A stretch of DNA of 64,000 bases. Source: Arctic95D-9 sp035967665. Lineage in GTDB: Bacteria > Verrucomicrobiota > Verrucomicrobiia > Verrucomicrobiales > DEV007. A program made the position numbers and the translations under genes. Where the stretch lies: NCBI GenBank assembly GCA_035967665.1, contig JAYWLB010000112.1:124001-188000 (forward strand), read 5' to 3'. The notes below the pieces were generated by a model. It searched no databases, was not told where the DNA came from, and worked only from the letters and a program-made list of their open reading frames with translations. Positions 1 through 8,819 of this stretch are shown here, piece by piece (position 1 is the first letter of the stretch; every line of letters starts with the position of its first letter).

Positions 1-574
1 GAGAGTAGCCGGCCAGTTCGGAGGCGCCGATTCCCTCAGTGATGCTGTCGCCGACAATGAGAGCCCACTTTTCAGCAGGAGTGTCTTCAATTGGTTTGCT
101 TCCGGCGTCGACTTTGAGGCCGAGGAGGCGCGCAACGTTGACGCCGCTTTTACCTTCGCTTCCCCAGCGCTGTTCCTGACGCGATGACTGAAAGTAGACG
201 ACGAGTTCATGTTTCCCGGCACCTTGAAGATTCTCGATCACGATCTCATCGGCACAGCCTACGTTGGATTTCCAGTATCCGTCGATGTTGTAAGCGAGGC
301 GGGGGCGGCTGAAGCCTTCGGGATAACCGGAGGTGTCGAAGAGAAGTGTCGCTTCCGGGGTGTCACTCGATGTCTCCCAGCTCACCCGGAAGTAGGCACC
401 GGAATACCAGGTCTGGCGGAACTCTTCGCCTCCCCGTCCGGCGTCCCCTGTCCAGTTGGCAGGAGAAAAAACGAAAGCGGGGGAATCAACCGCGATCGTT
501 TCGGCTTCCGCTGCTTCGAGAATGAAAAAGGGAAGGAGGAGAACGGCGGCGAGGAAAATGTGAGGTTTGGTCAT
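1..574 (-). CDS. Secreted SGNH/GDSL hydrolase, partial (C-terminus off the left edge)
   Basis: The reading frame runs from an ATG at 574 to the window edge without a stop, giving about 191 residues. The first ~22 residues form a hydrophobic signal peptide. Residues ~30-160 form a beta-rich region with a WTGD start and aromatic strands, like the N-terminal domain of secreted carbohydrate esterases. Near the edge the peptide reads ALIVGDSITEGIG, which is the GDS(I/L) nucleophile block of the SGNH family, so Ser in GDS is the likely nucleophile. The catalytic Asp/His block lies outside the window. It starts 15 bp after the stop of the lipoprotein gene on the same strand, so the two are probably co-transcribed. 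The substrate is unknown; a deacetylase acting on glycans fits the context. Confidence 0.8.
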   Translation of the reverse strand, partial: MTKPHIFLAAVLLLPFFILEAAEAETIAVDSPAFVFSPANWTGDAGRGGEEFRQTWYSGAYFRVSWETSSDTPEATLLFDTSGYPEGFSRPRLAYNIDGYWKSNVGCADEIVIENLQGAGKHELVVYFQSSRQEQRWGSEGKSGVNVARLLGLKVDAGSKPIEDTPAEKWALIVGDSITEGIGASELAGYS

Positions 575-589
575 CGTTTCAAAAAGCGT

Positions 590-1189
590 TTACTCAACTA
601 GCATGGAGGCGGGACTTCCGCAGAGGCGCAAAGGCGCGGAGTTTTTCTCCTCGATTTTCTGAGGTTCCAAGGGAGAGGGATATCGAACAGGCTGGTACCC
701 TCTTCTTCCGCCCCGCGGGGTCAAAGAGTCTGGACACAGGTCGAAAACGATTGCCGCTTTTCCCGGGGGATGATGATTCGTTTTCCGGTCACGGCTACCC
801 ACCCGTAATAATTTTGCGTCGGCCGGCGCTGCTTTCGTCACTTTCCCATCCCGAATTGGAATCCCCACGGTTTCCGTCGTCAGGGTTCGGCTCACTGAAA
901 GGGACGTGCCTTCGGATGGCTTTCCGGGGTCACTGTGGTTGTCTGAAAAATGAGGGCTCGCGGTGTCGGTGTTCCAATGTTCCTGCGCGGCTTCGTTGAC
1001 AACTCGTTGAGCTTTGTAGAACCAGGTTTCACCGCCATCATCTGAGGCCTCTTTCCGGACGGGGTCCCCATACTTTTCGATAAGGCTCGATGTGGTCATG
1101 CCTGAATAGATCAGATTTTTCGGCTTCGACCCGCATCCTGTCAGAAACAGGAGTGGCATGAGAATGGCGGGAAATGTCTGCTTTCTCAT
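590..1189 (-). CDS. BamE/SmpA-like lipoprotein
   Basis: This is a 199-residue protein with a lipoprotein signal and lipobox (LTGC, Cys at about residue 19). Residues ~28-65 (IYSGMTTSSLIEKYGDP then WFYKA) match the SmpA/OmlA (BamE-like) pattern of a conserved Gly, a Val/Ile-rich helix, a GxP turn and an aromatic strand. The family includes outer-membrane assembly factors and many small lipoproteins of unknown role. The last ~40 residues look unlike real protein: they are encoded partly by a repeat-like DNA stretch (618-641), so the natural C-terminus may once have been shorter. It probably shares a transcript with the SGNH hydrolase downstream. Confidence 0.6.
   Translation of the reverse strand: MRKQTFPAILMPLLFLTGCGSKPKNLIYSGMTTSSLIEKYGDPVRKEASDDGGETWFYKAQRVVNEAAQEHWNTDTASPHFSDNHSDPGKPSEGTSLSVSRTLTTETVGIPIRDGKVTKAAPADAKLLRVGSRDRKTNHHPPGKAAIVFDLCPDSLTPRGGRRGYQPVRYPSPLEPQKIEEKNSAPLRLCGSPASMLVE
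618..641. repeat. Dispersed intergenic-type GC-rich repeat inside an ORF end
   Basis: The stretch CGCAGAGGCGCAAAGGCGCGG is the sort of sequence often seen as a dispersed intergenic repeat in Verrucomicrobiota and Cyanobacteria, where it yields spurious peptides resembling SAPLRLCG. Here it is read in frame as the C-terminus of the BamE-like lipoprotein. Assignment rests on recall of the pattern; no full second copy was found in this window, only a weak partial match near 38655. Confidence 0.35.
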
Positions 1190-1225
1190 TCAGTTTTCAG
1201 GTTCGTTGTCGATTCTGTGCATCGT

Positions 1226-2803
1226 TCACAAAACCGGAGGGGGGCCGCTGAGTTCTCCGGTTGCTTTCACTTTGGGATATTTGGGCTTCCAGGTGGGATG
1301 CTCCCGGGTCAGCCAGGCATGGATCTTCTTCGAGAGGATGGAGGCAATCCCCGGTTCGCTTGCAATGAGGTTGTTCGCTTCCGACTGGTCGTCGCTCAGG
1401 CAGTAGAGCTCCCACGCGTCGGCTTCGTATTCGTAGTAAAGCTTGTAGCGTTTCCCTTCGATGTCGTCGATCACGGCGGCGGCGGGCTGGGCCCGGGTGT
1501 CCATGTAGCCGGGGAAGAAGTAGAAGATCGGTTCGCGGGGCTTGATGCTTTCTGAACCGGGATCACGCAGGACGCCTGCGAAGGATTTGCCGTCGAGTGG
1601 GTGTGTGTCAGGATCCGGGGTCCACTTGCTTCCGGCGAGTTCGAGACAGGTGGGATAAAAATCGAGGCAGTGGGTTTTGTGACCGGTCACGGTTCCGGCG
1701 GGGATGACTCCGGGCCAGCAGGCGATGAGAGGCACGCGAATTCCGCCTTCGGTGAGCATGCCTTTCTCGCCGCGCAGGGGAGTGTTCTCCGCATGGGTGC
1801 CTCCGTTGTCGGAGGTGAAAAGGATGAGGGTGTTTTCGGCAATACTGTCAGAGGTATCGCCGTCTCCGTTGGGATCCCCGATCACCTCCCGCATCCGGCG
1901 CAGGTTCTCGTCGACGCTCGCGATGAAACCGGAATATTCGGCTTTGGTCCCGGCGTATTTTTTGGCGGCAGCGAGGAGATCGGGGCGGGCTTTGACGGGG
2001 CCATGAACCGCGTAGGTGTGGAACTGAAGGTAGAAAGGTTTCTGTCCTCCCGCCAATGTGGCAACTGTGCTTTCGAGGGCATCGCCGACCGCGTCGCTGA
2101 TATGTTTGGGGGAGCCGACGAGGGCTTTTGGCAGTTTGTGTTTTTTCACGTAGTCATCGTCGTAGGGCGCTGCCCACTGATCGAAGTGCCCGCGACCCAC
2201 TTTGTTGAAGATCCACTTTCCGTCTTTCTGCGAAGAGAAACAGGTCGGCTGGTGCCCCTGGCTGAAGCCCCCTATGTTGATGTCAAAACCGGAGTTTTCA
2301 GGCATGGTCGCATCCCCTTCGTGGCCACCGACGTGGTATTTTCCAATGTGGGCGGTGGTGTAGCCGTTCTCTTTCATCGCCTCGGCAATCGTGATGGCTT
2401 CGGGCGCGACGTCTTCGGTTTGCTTCGGGGGGATGAACGCTGCGGTCTTTTGGGTGAATCCCTTTTTCGCTGATTTGTTAAAGCGGCTCAGGCTGGAAAC
2501 GACGTAGACGTCGTTGTGGATGCGTGCGGGATACTGGCCCGAAAGCATCGCGGCGCGGGTCGGGGCGCAGTTCGGTTGTGCGTAGGCGTGGGTGAAGCTG
2601 AGGCCTTCACTCGCAAGCTTTTCCAGATTGGGGGTTCGGTACTGGCTGCCGTGAGTGCCCATGGTCGCAGCGTTCACGCTGATGTGATTCCACCCGAGGT
2701 CATCGACCATGTAGATGATGATGTTGGGCTGTTCTGCAGCCGGGGCGATTTCAGGGGAAAAGCAAAGCAGGCCGAGAAGCGGAATCAGGGAAAATAATCT
2801 CAT
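1226..2803 (-). CDS. Secreted sulfatase (arylsulfatase A-like)
   Basis: This 525-residue exported sulfatase has a signal peptide of ~22 residues. The metal site begins with DD at residues 34-35. The formylglycine signature is CAPTR with Cys79, the residue oxidised by the FGE-type enzyme, followed by a helix AAMLSGQYP typical of the family. A second metal block SDNGG and the LRGEKGMLTEGGIRVP stretch are characteristic of the arylsulfatase A group. The open frame extends further upstream, but the ATG at 2803 is preferred because it places the signal peptide at the very N-terminus. It is divergent from the next sulfatase across 172 bp. The substrate is not predictable from sequence; sulfated glycans are likely. 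Confidence 0.9.
   Translation of the reverse strand: MRLFSLIPLLGLLCFSPEIAPAAEQPNIIIYMVDDLGWNHISVNAATMGTHGSQYRTPNLEKLASEGLSFTHAYAQPNCAPTRAAMLSGQYPARIHNDVYVVSSLSRFNKSAKKGFTQKTAAFIPPKQTEDVAPEAITIAEAMKENGYTTAHIGKYHVGGHEGDATMPENSGFDINIGGFSQGHQPTCFSSQKDGKWIFNKVGRGHFDQWAAPYDDDYVKKHKLPKALVGSPKHISDAVGDALESTVATLAGGQKPFYLQFHTYAVHGPVKARPDLLAAAKKYAGTKAEYSGFIASVDENLRRMREVIGDPNGDGDTSDSIAENTLILFTSDNGGTHAENTPLRGEKGMLTEGGIRVPLIACWPGVIPAGTVTGHKTHCLDFYPTCLELAGSKWTPDPDTHPLDGKSFAGVLRDPGSESIKPREPIFYFFPGYMDTRAQPAAAVIDDIEGKRYKLYYEYEADAWELYCLSDDQSEANNLIASEPGIASILSKKIHAWLTREHPTWKPKYPKVKATGELSGPPPVL
1228..1262 (-). terminator. Intrinsic terminator overlapping the sulfatase stop
   Basis: An 8-bp inverted repeat (AACCGGAG at 1232-1239 with CTCCGGTT at 1255-1262) is followed on the minus strand by TTTTG. 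It overlaps the last codons of the sulfatase gene, so it would end that transcript right at the stop codon. Confidence 0.5.
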
Positions 2804-2975
2804 ACGAAGAACAAAGGGGAATGATATGACAACATTTAGCCGGACATATTGCAATGCCATCATCATGCTTCGGGCCGTATTTCCGGTCTCGTGTGCATGA
2901 GGGGAGGCAGTGAGTCCGCAAAAGAAACGCAATCCTGTTCTTTTCAGTTTGAGGCAGAACAGTAATGCTATCGGG

Positions 2976-4400
2976 ATGATTCGAATTTCATTCATGGTGC
3001 CCCTTTTCGCTGCGATCGGAATCGCTTTCTCCCAGGCCGGTGAGCAAAAGCCGAATGTTTTGCTCTTCATGGCGGATGATCTCAACACTGCCCTGAGCGG
3101 ATACGGGCATCCTCAGTGTAAAACCCCGAGGCTTGACGAGCTCGCCGCGCGAGGGGTGCGTTTTGAGAGTATGCATTGTCAGTATCCGGTGTGTGGGGCG
3201 TCCCGCGCTTCGATGCTGACAGGACTCTATCCTTACACCAATGGAATGCTTGGAAACGAAGGGGATCTCCGTGAGAATCTGCCTGACGTTGTGACGCTGC
3301 CGCAACTCTTCCGAAACAACGGGTATCGCGTCGGGCGGGTTAGCAAAATGTATCATGTGGGGATTCCCCATGAAATTATCGCCGGAACCTCTGATCACGA
3401 TGACGCCGAATCGTGGGATGAAGTCGTGAATATCACCGCTCCCGAGCAGAACGCCCCCGGTATCCGGACGGAGTGGTCACCGAAAGATACAGGGTCTCAA
3501 ACATTCACCGGGGTGGAAGCCTCGACCGGTGATCTTGAGCACGCCGATGGCATGGCGGCGGAAGCGGCGATCGAATTCCTGAAGCGAAACCGGGATAAGC
3601 CGTTTTTCCTCGGGTGTGGATTTGTCCGTCCTCATGTGCCACTCGTGGCGCCGTCGAAGTATTTTGATCTCTATGACAGGGATGCCATGATCGCACCGGT
3701 TGTTCCCAAGGACGATCTCGATGATGTTCCGGGAGTGATTCGTGAGTACAAGGCAAATTCCCGCTATGGGGTTACCCCTGAGTTGCACAAGGGACTCCTC
3801 GAAGCCTATTACTCCAGCGTTTCCTACATGGATGCGCAGGTCGGCCGGGTTCTTGATGCGCTCGATGAGTTGGGGTTGCGGGAAAATACCATCATTATTT
3901 TCTCCAGTGATCATGGTTATTTGTTAGGCGAACACAATAAGTTTCAAAAGCAGCATCTGTTCGAGGAGGCGACCCGTGTCCCCTTCATTCTCAGTGCTCC
4001 GTGGATGAAGGATTCCCATGGAAAGGCGACTGAAGAAATCACCGAGCTGGTCGATCTCTATCCGACAGTGGCGGAGCTCGCAGGATTGACGCCGCCGTCT
4101 CAACTGCAGGGCCAGAGTTTCGTTCCTCTACTGGAGAATGTTGAAACCGGCAGCTGGGCCAAAGACCTCGCCTTTTCGATCAGTCGCAATGGCGGGGAGT
4201 CGATTCGTACGGAAGGCTGGCGCTACACCCATTGGGGATATGGAAAAAAGGGTGACGAGCTTTATGACCGGAGCAGCGATCCCGGAGAGTTCAAAAATCT
4301 CGCTTCAGATCCCCGGTATGCCGAACAGTTGGAGCGCATGAAATCCCTCCTCATTGAGAAGCGCGTTGCCGCTGGATACGACCCGAAACGATACCGGTAA
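2976..4400 (+). CDS. Secreted sulfatase (iduronate-2-sulfatase-like) with a CxAxR motif
   Basis: This 474-residue protein starts at an ATG giving a signal peptide of ~21 residues. It has the metal-binding DD (residues 34-35), the PRLDELAARGVRFE block, and a later SDHGY metal block. Its organisation (RENLPDVVTLPQLFRNNGY, VGRVSKMYH, and FVRPHVPL) matches iduronate-2-sulfatase-like enzymes. The maturation motif is C73-G-A-S-R rather than CxPxR; family knowledge says Ala can replace Pro for some maturases, so activity is still plausible. The gene leads a codirectional group with the esterase and the third sulfatase (84 and 27 bp gaps), suggesting an operon for sulfated, acylated glycans. Confidence 0.9.
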   Translation: MIRISFMVPLFAAIGIAFSQAGEQKPNVLLFMADDLNTALSGYGHPQCKTPRLDELAARGVRFESMHCQYPVCGASRASMLTGLYPYTNGMLGNEGDLRENLPDVVTLPQLFRNNGYRVGRVSKMYHVGIPHEIIAGTSDHDDAESWDEVVNITAPEQNAPGIRTEWSPKDTGSQTFTGVEASTGDLEHADGMAAEAAIEFLKRNRDKPFFLGCGFVRPHVPLVAPSKYFDLYDRDAMIAPVVPKDDLDDVPGVIREYKANSRYGVTPELHKGLLEAYYSSVSYMDAQVGRVLDALDELGLRENTIIIFSSDHGYLLGEHNKFQKQHLFEEATRVPFILSAPWMKDSHGKATEEITELVDLYPTVAELAGLTPPSQLQGQSFVPLLENVETGSWAKDLAFSISRNGGESIRTEGWRYTHWGYGKKGDELYDRSSDPGEFKNLASDPRYAEQLERMKSLLIEKRVAAGYDPKRYR

Positions 4401-4483
4401 GTGGAGGGGTGACCCCTTCCGGGGAGAACGGGGGTAAAAGGAAAGCTGGATATCAGAAGGCCGTCCTGATAGAAATATTGTTC

Positions 4484-5371
4484 ATGAAGTTGTCTGCCCT
4501 TGGACTTGTTGCCTGCGTTTTTATTCCATTCTTCAACGTGGAGGCGGAGGAGAAAGGGGAACTTCCAAAAGGCAAAGTCTACACCTATAAAGAAGTGAAG
4601 GGTGTCGCGAGGGAGATCGAGATCTTTTTTCCCGAAGGGCATCAGGTGTCCGGCGAAGCGAGGCCGGGAATCATTCTTTTCCACGGCGGAGGATGGGGCG
4701 GAGGAAAGCGGGAGGCCTTCAGTTATCAATGTGATTATTTTGCGAGTCGCGGCCTTGTTGCGGCGACGGTTACTTATCGTCTCGCAACGAAAGAGGCTGC
4801 CGCAAAAATGAAGGAAGGGCGCTCGCGGAAGCGTCTTTGTATTCCGGACGCGAAGAGTGCGGTTCGGTGGTTCAAGGAAAATGCCGGAGAGCTCGGTGTT
4901 GATCCGAAGCGCATCATCGCCGGCGGCGGGTCTGCCGGCGGGCATATCAGCCTGATCGCGACAACCAGTCCCTGCATGGATGATCGCAATGATTCAAAGG
5001 AGATCGATACTTCGGTGGCCGCGTATGTTTTGTTCAATCCGGCTCTGAGTGAGGCGGACGCCGAAGATCCGATGATTGATGTGCTTCCCCACCTCTGTGT
5101 GGGATTTCCACCGGCGATTGCTTTTTTCGGAAGTGAGGACACCTGGTTGAAAGGTTGGTATCCCGCATACGAAAAGTTGAAGACGTTGGGAAACCGTTCG
5201 GTGGAATTCCATATCGCGGAGGGGGAGAAACACGCGTTTTTTAATCACCAACCGTGGAGGGATATCACCCTGGCGGCCGCGGACCGGTTTCTGGTCAACC
5301 TCGGCTATCTCGAGGGCGAACCCACTTTACCTGCCCCGGAAAACGGGGAGGTTCTTGTTAAGCAGCCTTAG
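4484..5371 (+). CDS. Secreted alpha/beta-hydrolase esterase (BD-FAE/lipase-like)
   Basis: This 295-residue protein has a signal peptide of ~21 residues. It carries the oxyanion motif HGGG (residues ~67-70), the nucleophile elbow GGGSAGG with Ser ~150, and late FGSED and EKHAFF blocks supplying the Asp and His of the triad. This pattern is typical of the acetylesterase/hormone-sensitive-lipase branch used for deacetylating polysaccharides. The start is chosen for the signal peptide; the frame is open further upstream. It lies between two sulfatases on the same strand, so a joint role in removing acyl and sulfate groups from one polymer is a reasonable inference. Confidence 0.88.
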   Translation: MKLSALGLVACVFIPFFNVEAEEKGELPKGKVYTYKEVKGVAREIEIFFPEGHQVSGEARPGIILFHGGGWGGGKREAFSYQCDYFASRGLVAATVTYRLATKEAAAKMKEGRSRKRLCIPDAKSAVRWFKENAGELGVDPKRIIAGGGSAGGHISLIATTSPCMDDRNDSKEIDTSVAAYVLFNPALSEADAEDPMIDVLPHLCVGFPPAIAFFGSEDTWLKGWYPAYEKLKTLGNRSVEFHIAEGEKHAFFNHQPWRDITLAAADRFLVNLGYLEGEPTLPAPENGEVLVKQP

Positions 5372-5397
5372 CGGGATTTTTGTTTTCGAAGATTGAT

Positions 5398-6882
5398 ATG
5401 AAATTGAACCTTCTGGTTTTGACCTTTTTTGTTGCTCTCGTCGTTCCTGTAGGAGCGGACGAGCGTCCTAATATTCTGCTTTTCACAGCTGATGATCTTC
5501 ATGCGGAATCGCTCGGCGTTTATGGTGGTAAGCCTCTGGACCTGACGCCGAATCTCGATGCCTTTGCAGCTGAAAGCATGCTTTTTAACCGGGCGCATGT
5601 GAACGCCGCTATTTGCGCTCCCTGTCGTGCCATCATTGCGACGGGACGATACAGCCACCGGTCAGGAGCGATGGGGTTCATGCCGGCCCGTGAAGATGTG
5701 CCTGACATTGTCACAACGTTGAAGGCGGGCGGTTATCGCGCGGGGATTCTCGGAAAGGTCGGCCATTCGACTCCGAAGACGTCGATGAAGTGGGACTTCG
5801 AGGTGGATCAGGGAGGTCTTGGTAACGGTCGTGATCCGGCGATGTATGCCCGGCAATGTGAGACCTTTTTTCAGCAGTGCAAAGAGGAGGGGAAACCGTT
5901 TTATTTCATGGTGAATTCACACGATCCGCATCGGCCTTATTGCGATCCGGAGAAGTTGTTGAGAGGCGCGGAGATGCCCTCCCGCGTTTATGATCCTGCC
6001 GAGGTCGATGTTCCGGGGTTTCTCCCTGATCTTCCCGGTGTTCGTAAAGAGCTGGCTCAGTATTTGAATTCGACCCGTCGACTCGATGATACTTTTGGCA
6101 GTGTTATGCAAGCGTTGGAAGACTCCGGATTTGCCGGTAACACCCTGGTTCTTTTTATCACTGACAATGGAATCGCGGTTCCCTTCGCGAAATGTAATGC
6201 GTGGTTTCACAGCACGCGGAGCCCTCTTCTCGCCCGCTGGCCGGGGACGATTGAGGCGGGGGCGCGAGACGGGGAACATTTCGTTTCCGTGGTGGATTTT
6301 TTTCCGACTTTTCTCGAGGTCACCGGAGTTCAGGGTCCGGCGGGGCTGGATGGGCGTTCGTTTTTACCGCTGCTTAAAGGTGGGCAGCAGGATCAGCGGG
6401 ACTTCGTTTATACACAGATCGATTCAAAGGCCGGGGGCGCTGCTGTACCGATGCGGGCGGTTCAGAATGCAAAGTATGGCTATATCTACAACCCCTTCAG
6501 CGATGGCGAATATTACTACCGCAATAACAATGAGGGCGCGACGATGGCGGCGATGAACAAGGCGGCGAAGTCGGACCCTGCGATTGCCGCCCGTGTTGAT
6601 GTCTTTCGCTACCGGGTTCCTGAAGAGTTCTATGATCTGGAAGCCGATCCCAACTGCCTTGTGAATTTGATCGATGAACCCGGACTTGAGTCAGTGATTC
6701 AATCTTTCCAGGCTAAGCTCGTCGCCCAGATGGAAAAGACCGATGACCCGATCCTGAAAGCTTTCAAAAACAGAGGCGATCGCGCCGTCGTCGATGCGGT
6801 TATTGCAGAGACATACGGGCCGCAAAAGTCGACCAAGCCCAAGCAGCGGAAGGGTCCGCCCGGAAAGAAGTCGAAGAAGTGA
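5398..6882 (+). CDS. Secreted sulfatase (heparan N-sulfatase/SGSH-like) with CAPCR motif
   Basis: This 494-residue exported protein has a signal peptide of ~20 residues and the DD metal pair at residues 32-33. The formylglycine motif is C73-A-P-C-R; the position after Pro is Cys instead of the usual Ser or Thr. HDPHRPY and ITDNGI blocks and the RSPLLARWPGTI segment resemble N-sulfoglucosamine sulfohydrolases. The C-terminus is a short Lys-rich tail (about 20 residues), which could bind acidic polymer or the cell surface. It starts 26 bp after the esterase stop and is probably the last gene of that operon. Substrate specificity is inferred from overall similarity only. Confidence 0.88.
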   Translation: MKLNLLVLTFFVALVVPVGADERPNILLFTADDLHAESLGVYGGKPLDLTPNLDAFAAESMLFNRAHVNAAICAPCRAIIATGRYSHRSGAMGFMPAREDVPDIVTTLKAGGYRAGILGKVGHSTPKTSMKWDFEVDQGGLGNGRDPAMYARQCETFFQQCKEEGKPFYFMVNSHDPHRPYCDPEKLLRGAEMPSRVYDPAEVDVPGFLPDLPGVRKELAQYLNSTRRLDDTFGSVMQALEDSGFAGNTLVLFITDNGIAVPFAKCNAWFHSTRSPLLARWPGTIEAGARDGEHFVSVVDFFPTFLEVTGVQGPAGLDGRSFLPLLKGGQQDQRDFVYTQIDSKAGGAAVPMRAVQNAKYGYIYNPFSDGEYYYRNNNEGATMAAMNKAAKSDPAIAARVDVFRYRVPEEFYDLEADPNCLVNLIDEPGLESVIQSFQAKLVAQMEKTDDPILKAFKNRGDRAVVDAVIAETYGPQKSTKPKQRKGPPGKKSKK

Positions 6883-6960
6883 TTTAAAAGGGGCGCTCCC
6901 TTTACCGCCTGCCGTAATCCCTTGTTGTTTCGGGGGAAATGCTCTTAACTGTTAGTAGAA

Positions 6961-7464
6961 ATGGGAACAGAGAATCGAGATAAGAGGAAAGATTCGAGCG
7001 GGGACGACGTCATCAATCTGAATGAGGTTTTTGCCCTGCTCGCGAAACTGATGGTGGTATTTGTGCTCCTCGTTGTGAGTCTTCGTTTTCCGCTTGTCTG
7101 GATTAAGTTTCCTCTGTCCTTTGTCATTCTTGCATTAGGGTGGCGCTGGATTTTCAGAGGGAAGAAAGAGCAGAAAGTTTCCGCAGGCCGTTCCACCGTT
7201 TCACGAAAAGTGACGGTGATGGAGCCGTCCGGTGGGGGTCTCTCAGGGGTGAAGACGGTGAAGGCTCAGGATCATGAGACGGTGCGGGCGCTCATCGCTC
7301 TCGATGCGGCGGGGGAGTTTGGAAAAGCAAAAACGCTCATTCAGCGACTCGACGGCGAAGAGTTTTCCGGGCCGGTGGGTAAGGAACTCGCGGTCGTTGC
7401 GGGAAATTACTTCCCGATCGAACTTGAGCCGACTGAAAACGGGGTTCGCTTTAAGCTCGTCTGA
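6961..7464 (+). CDS. Small membrane protein of unknown function
   Basis: This 167-residue protein is not a family I recognise. A charged N-terminus (~15 residues) is followed by hydrophobic segments at ~25-65 that could form two transmembrane helices. After a basic linker, residues ~95-167 form a soluble domain beginning HETVRALIALDAAGEFGKAKTLIQRL, a helical TPR-like or DUF-type stretch. It lies between the sulfatase group and the flavoprotein gene with short gaps. Its reading frame is well maintained and codon use resembles its neighbours, so it is likely a real gene. Confidence 0.65.
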   Translation: MGTENRDKRKDSSGDDVINLNEVFALLAKLMVVFVLLVVSLRFPLVWIKFPLSFVILALGWRWIFRGKKEQKVSAGRSTVSRKVTVMEPSGGGLSGVKTVKAQDHETVRALIALDAAGEFGKAKTLIQRLDGEEFSGPVGKELAVVAGNYFPIELEPTENGVRFKLV

Positions 7465-7538
7465 GCGGGGGCGATACCGGTTCAAAAACTCTTTCACTCG
7501 CGAATGGACGGGAGTTGCGCCTGCGCTAGAGTTGGGCT

Positions 7539-8765
7539 TTGAAAACGTCGGGAAATATTGCGGTCGTCGGAGGAGGGCCTGCCGGTCTGAGGGCGGCTGA
7601 AGTAGCCGCTGCTGCCGGAGCGCGGGTCACGGTCTATGAGGCGATGCGTTCCGTCGGACGTAAGTTTCTCGTTGCGGGGAAAAGCGGCTTGAATCTCACC
7701 AATGACGAGGATTGGGAAGCGTTTCTGATGCGGTACAGTGGCACAGAATTTCCGGTGCTGTTATGGAAGGAGATCCTTTCCGATTTTGATAACAGGGCCA
7801 TTCGGCAATGGGCATCCGGGCTCGGGATTGAAACCTTTGCCGCCAGCAGTGGAAAGGTCTTTCCTGTTCCCGTTAGTGGCACTATCAAGGCAGCACCGTT
7901 GTTGCGTCGTTGGGTCGAGCGACTGCGGGCGCTCGGTGTTAGTTTTCAAACAGGGCATCGGTGGGCTGAAATCGATGCGGCGGGGAATCTCACTTTTCGG
8001 CACGGAACTGATAGGATTAGTCCGCAGCACGATGCGACGATTCTCGCGCTGGGCGGAGCCTCGTGGCCGCAGACGGGCTCGACGGGGACCTGGGTTGAGA
8101 TTCTGAATTCGAAGGGAATAGAGGTCGCTCCGTTGTCATCGGCTAACTGCGGCTGGGAAGTGGATTGGCCGAACGAGCTCCTCGCTGAAGCGGAGGGATT
8201 ACCCCTGAAAAATCTCGAATTGTTCGCGGGTGAGACGAGCCGGCGCGGGGAGTTGGTCATTACCCGATATGGGTTGGAAGGTGGACCGGTTTATCATTTG
8301 GGGCCTGCGCTTCGAGCGCTCGCGGTTCCGGAGTTGGTTGTCGATTTTAAGCCTGACCTTACCGTAGAGGAACTCACGGAACGACTCGGCCCGGTGAAGC
8401 GAAATTTTGTCCGCGAGGCAGGACGCCGATGGAAGCTCGACCCGGCGGTTGGTGCGTTGCTAAAGTATCTTCCTGAGCGGGGCCCTTGGAAATCGGCAGA
8501 ACAGCTTGCCCGTGAAGTGAAGCGGTGTCGTATCCCGCTGACCGGGCCTCGCCCGATTGCAGAGGCTATTTCGTCGGCGGGCGGAGTGAGTTGGAGCGAG
8601 CTCGATGAAGGGCTCATGCTGAAAAAGATTCCCGGTGTTTTTGTCGCCGGTGAGATGATCGATTGGGATGCTCCCACGGGTGGCTATCTGATGCAGGGTT
8701 GTTTTGCGACAGGGAGCCGCGCGGGAACGTCGGCTATTGATCGACTGAGAACACAGCTGAGCTGA
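7539..8765 (+). CDS. BaiN/HI0933-family flavoprotein (TIGR03862-like)
   Basis: This 408-residue protein begins at a TTG codon, which places the dinucleotide-binding motif VVGGGPAGLRAAE at residue ~8 as in the family. GRKFLVAGKSGLNLTN (residues ~40-57) and the C-terminal block VFVAGEMIDWDAPTGGY are signatures of the HI0933/BaiN NAD(P)/FAD-dependent oxidoreductases. Members bind FAD and act as cytoplasmic reductases, mostly of unknown physiological substrate. No signal peptide is present. The gene stands alone, followed by a convergent lactonase gene. Confidence 0.88.
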   Translation: MKTSGNIAVVGGGPAGLRAAEVAAAAGARVTVYEAMRSVGRKFLVAGKSGLNLTNDEDWEAFLMRYSGTEFPVLLWKEILSDFDNRAIRQWASGLGIETFAASSGKVFPVPVSGTIKAAPLLRRWVERLRALGVSFQTGHRWAEIDAAGNLTFRHGTDRISPQHDATILALGGASWPQTGSTGTWVEILNSKGIEVAPLSSANCGWEVDWPNELLAEAEGLPLKNLELFAGETSRRGELVITRYGLEGGPVYHLGPALRALAVPELVVDFKPDLTVEELTERLGPVKRNFVREAGRRWKLDPAVGALLKYLPERGPWKSAEQLAREVKRCRIPLTGPRPIAEAISSAGGVSWSELDEGLMLKKIPGVFVAGEMIDWDAPTGGYLMQGCFATGSRAGTSAIDRLRTQLS

Positions 8766-8819
8766 TAGAGTGCTCTGAGCGAACACCACTGCTTGTTTTA
8801 CTTTTCCTGCCACCAGCTC

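Noticed and set aside
1601..2473. Plus-strand open frame opposite the first sulfatase
   Set aside because: The minus-strand sulfatase is unmistakable; the other frame is a shadow.
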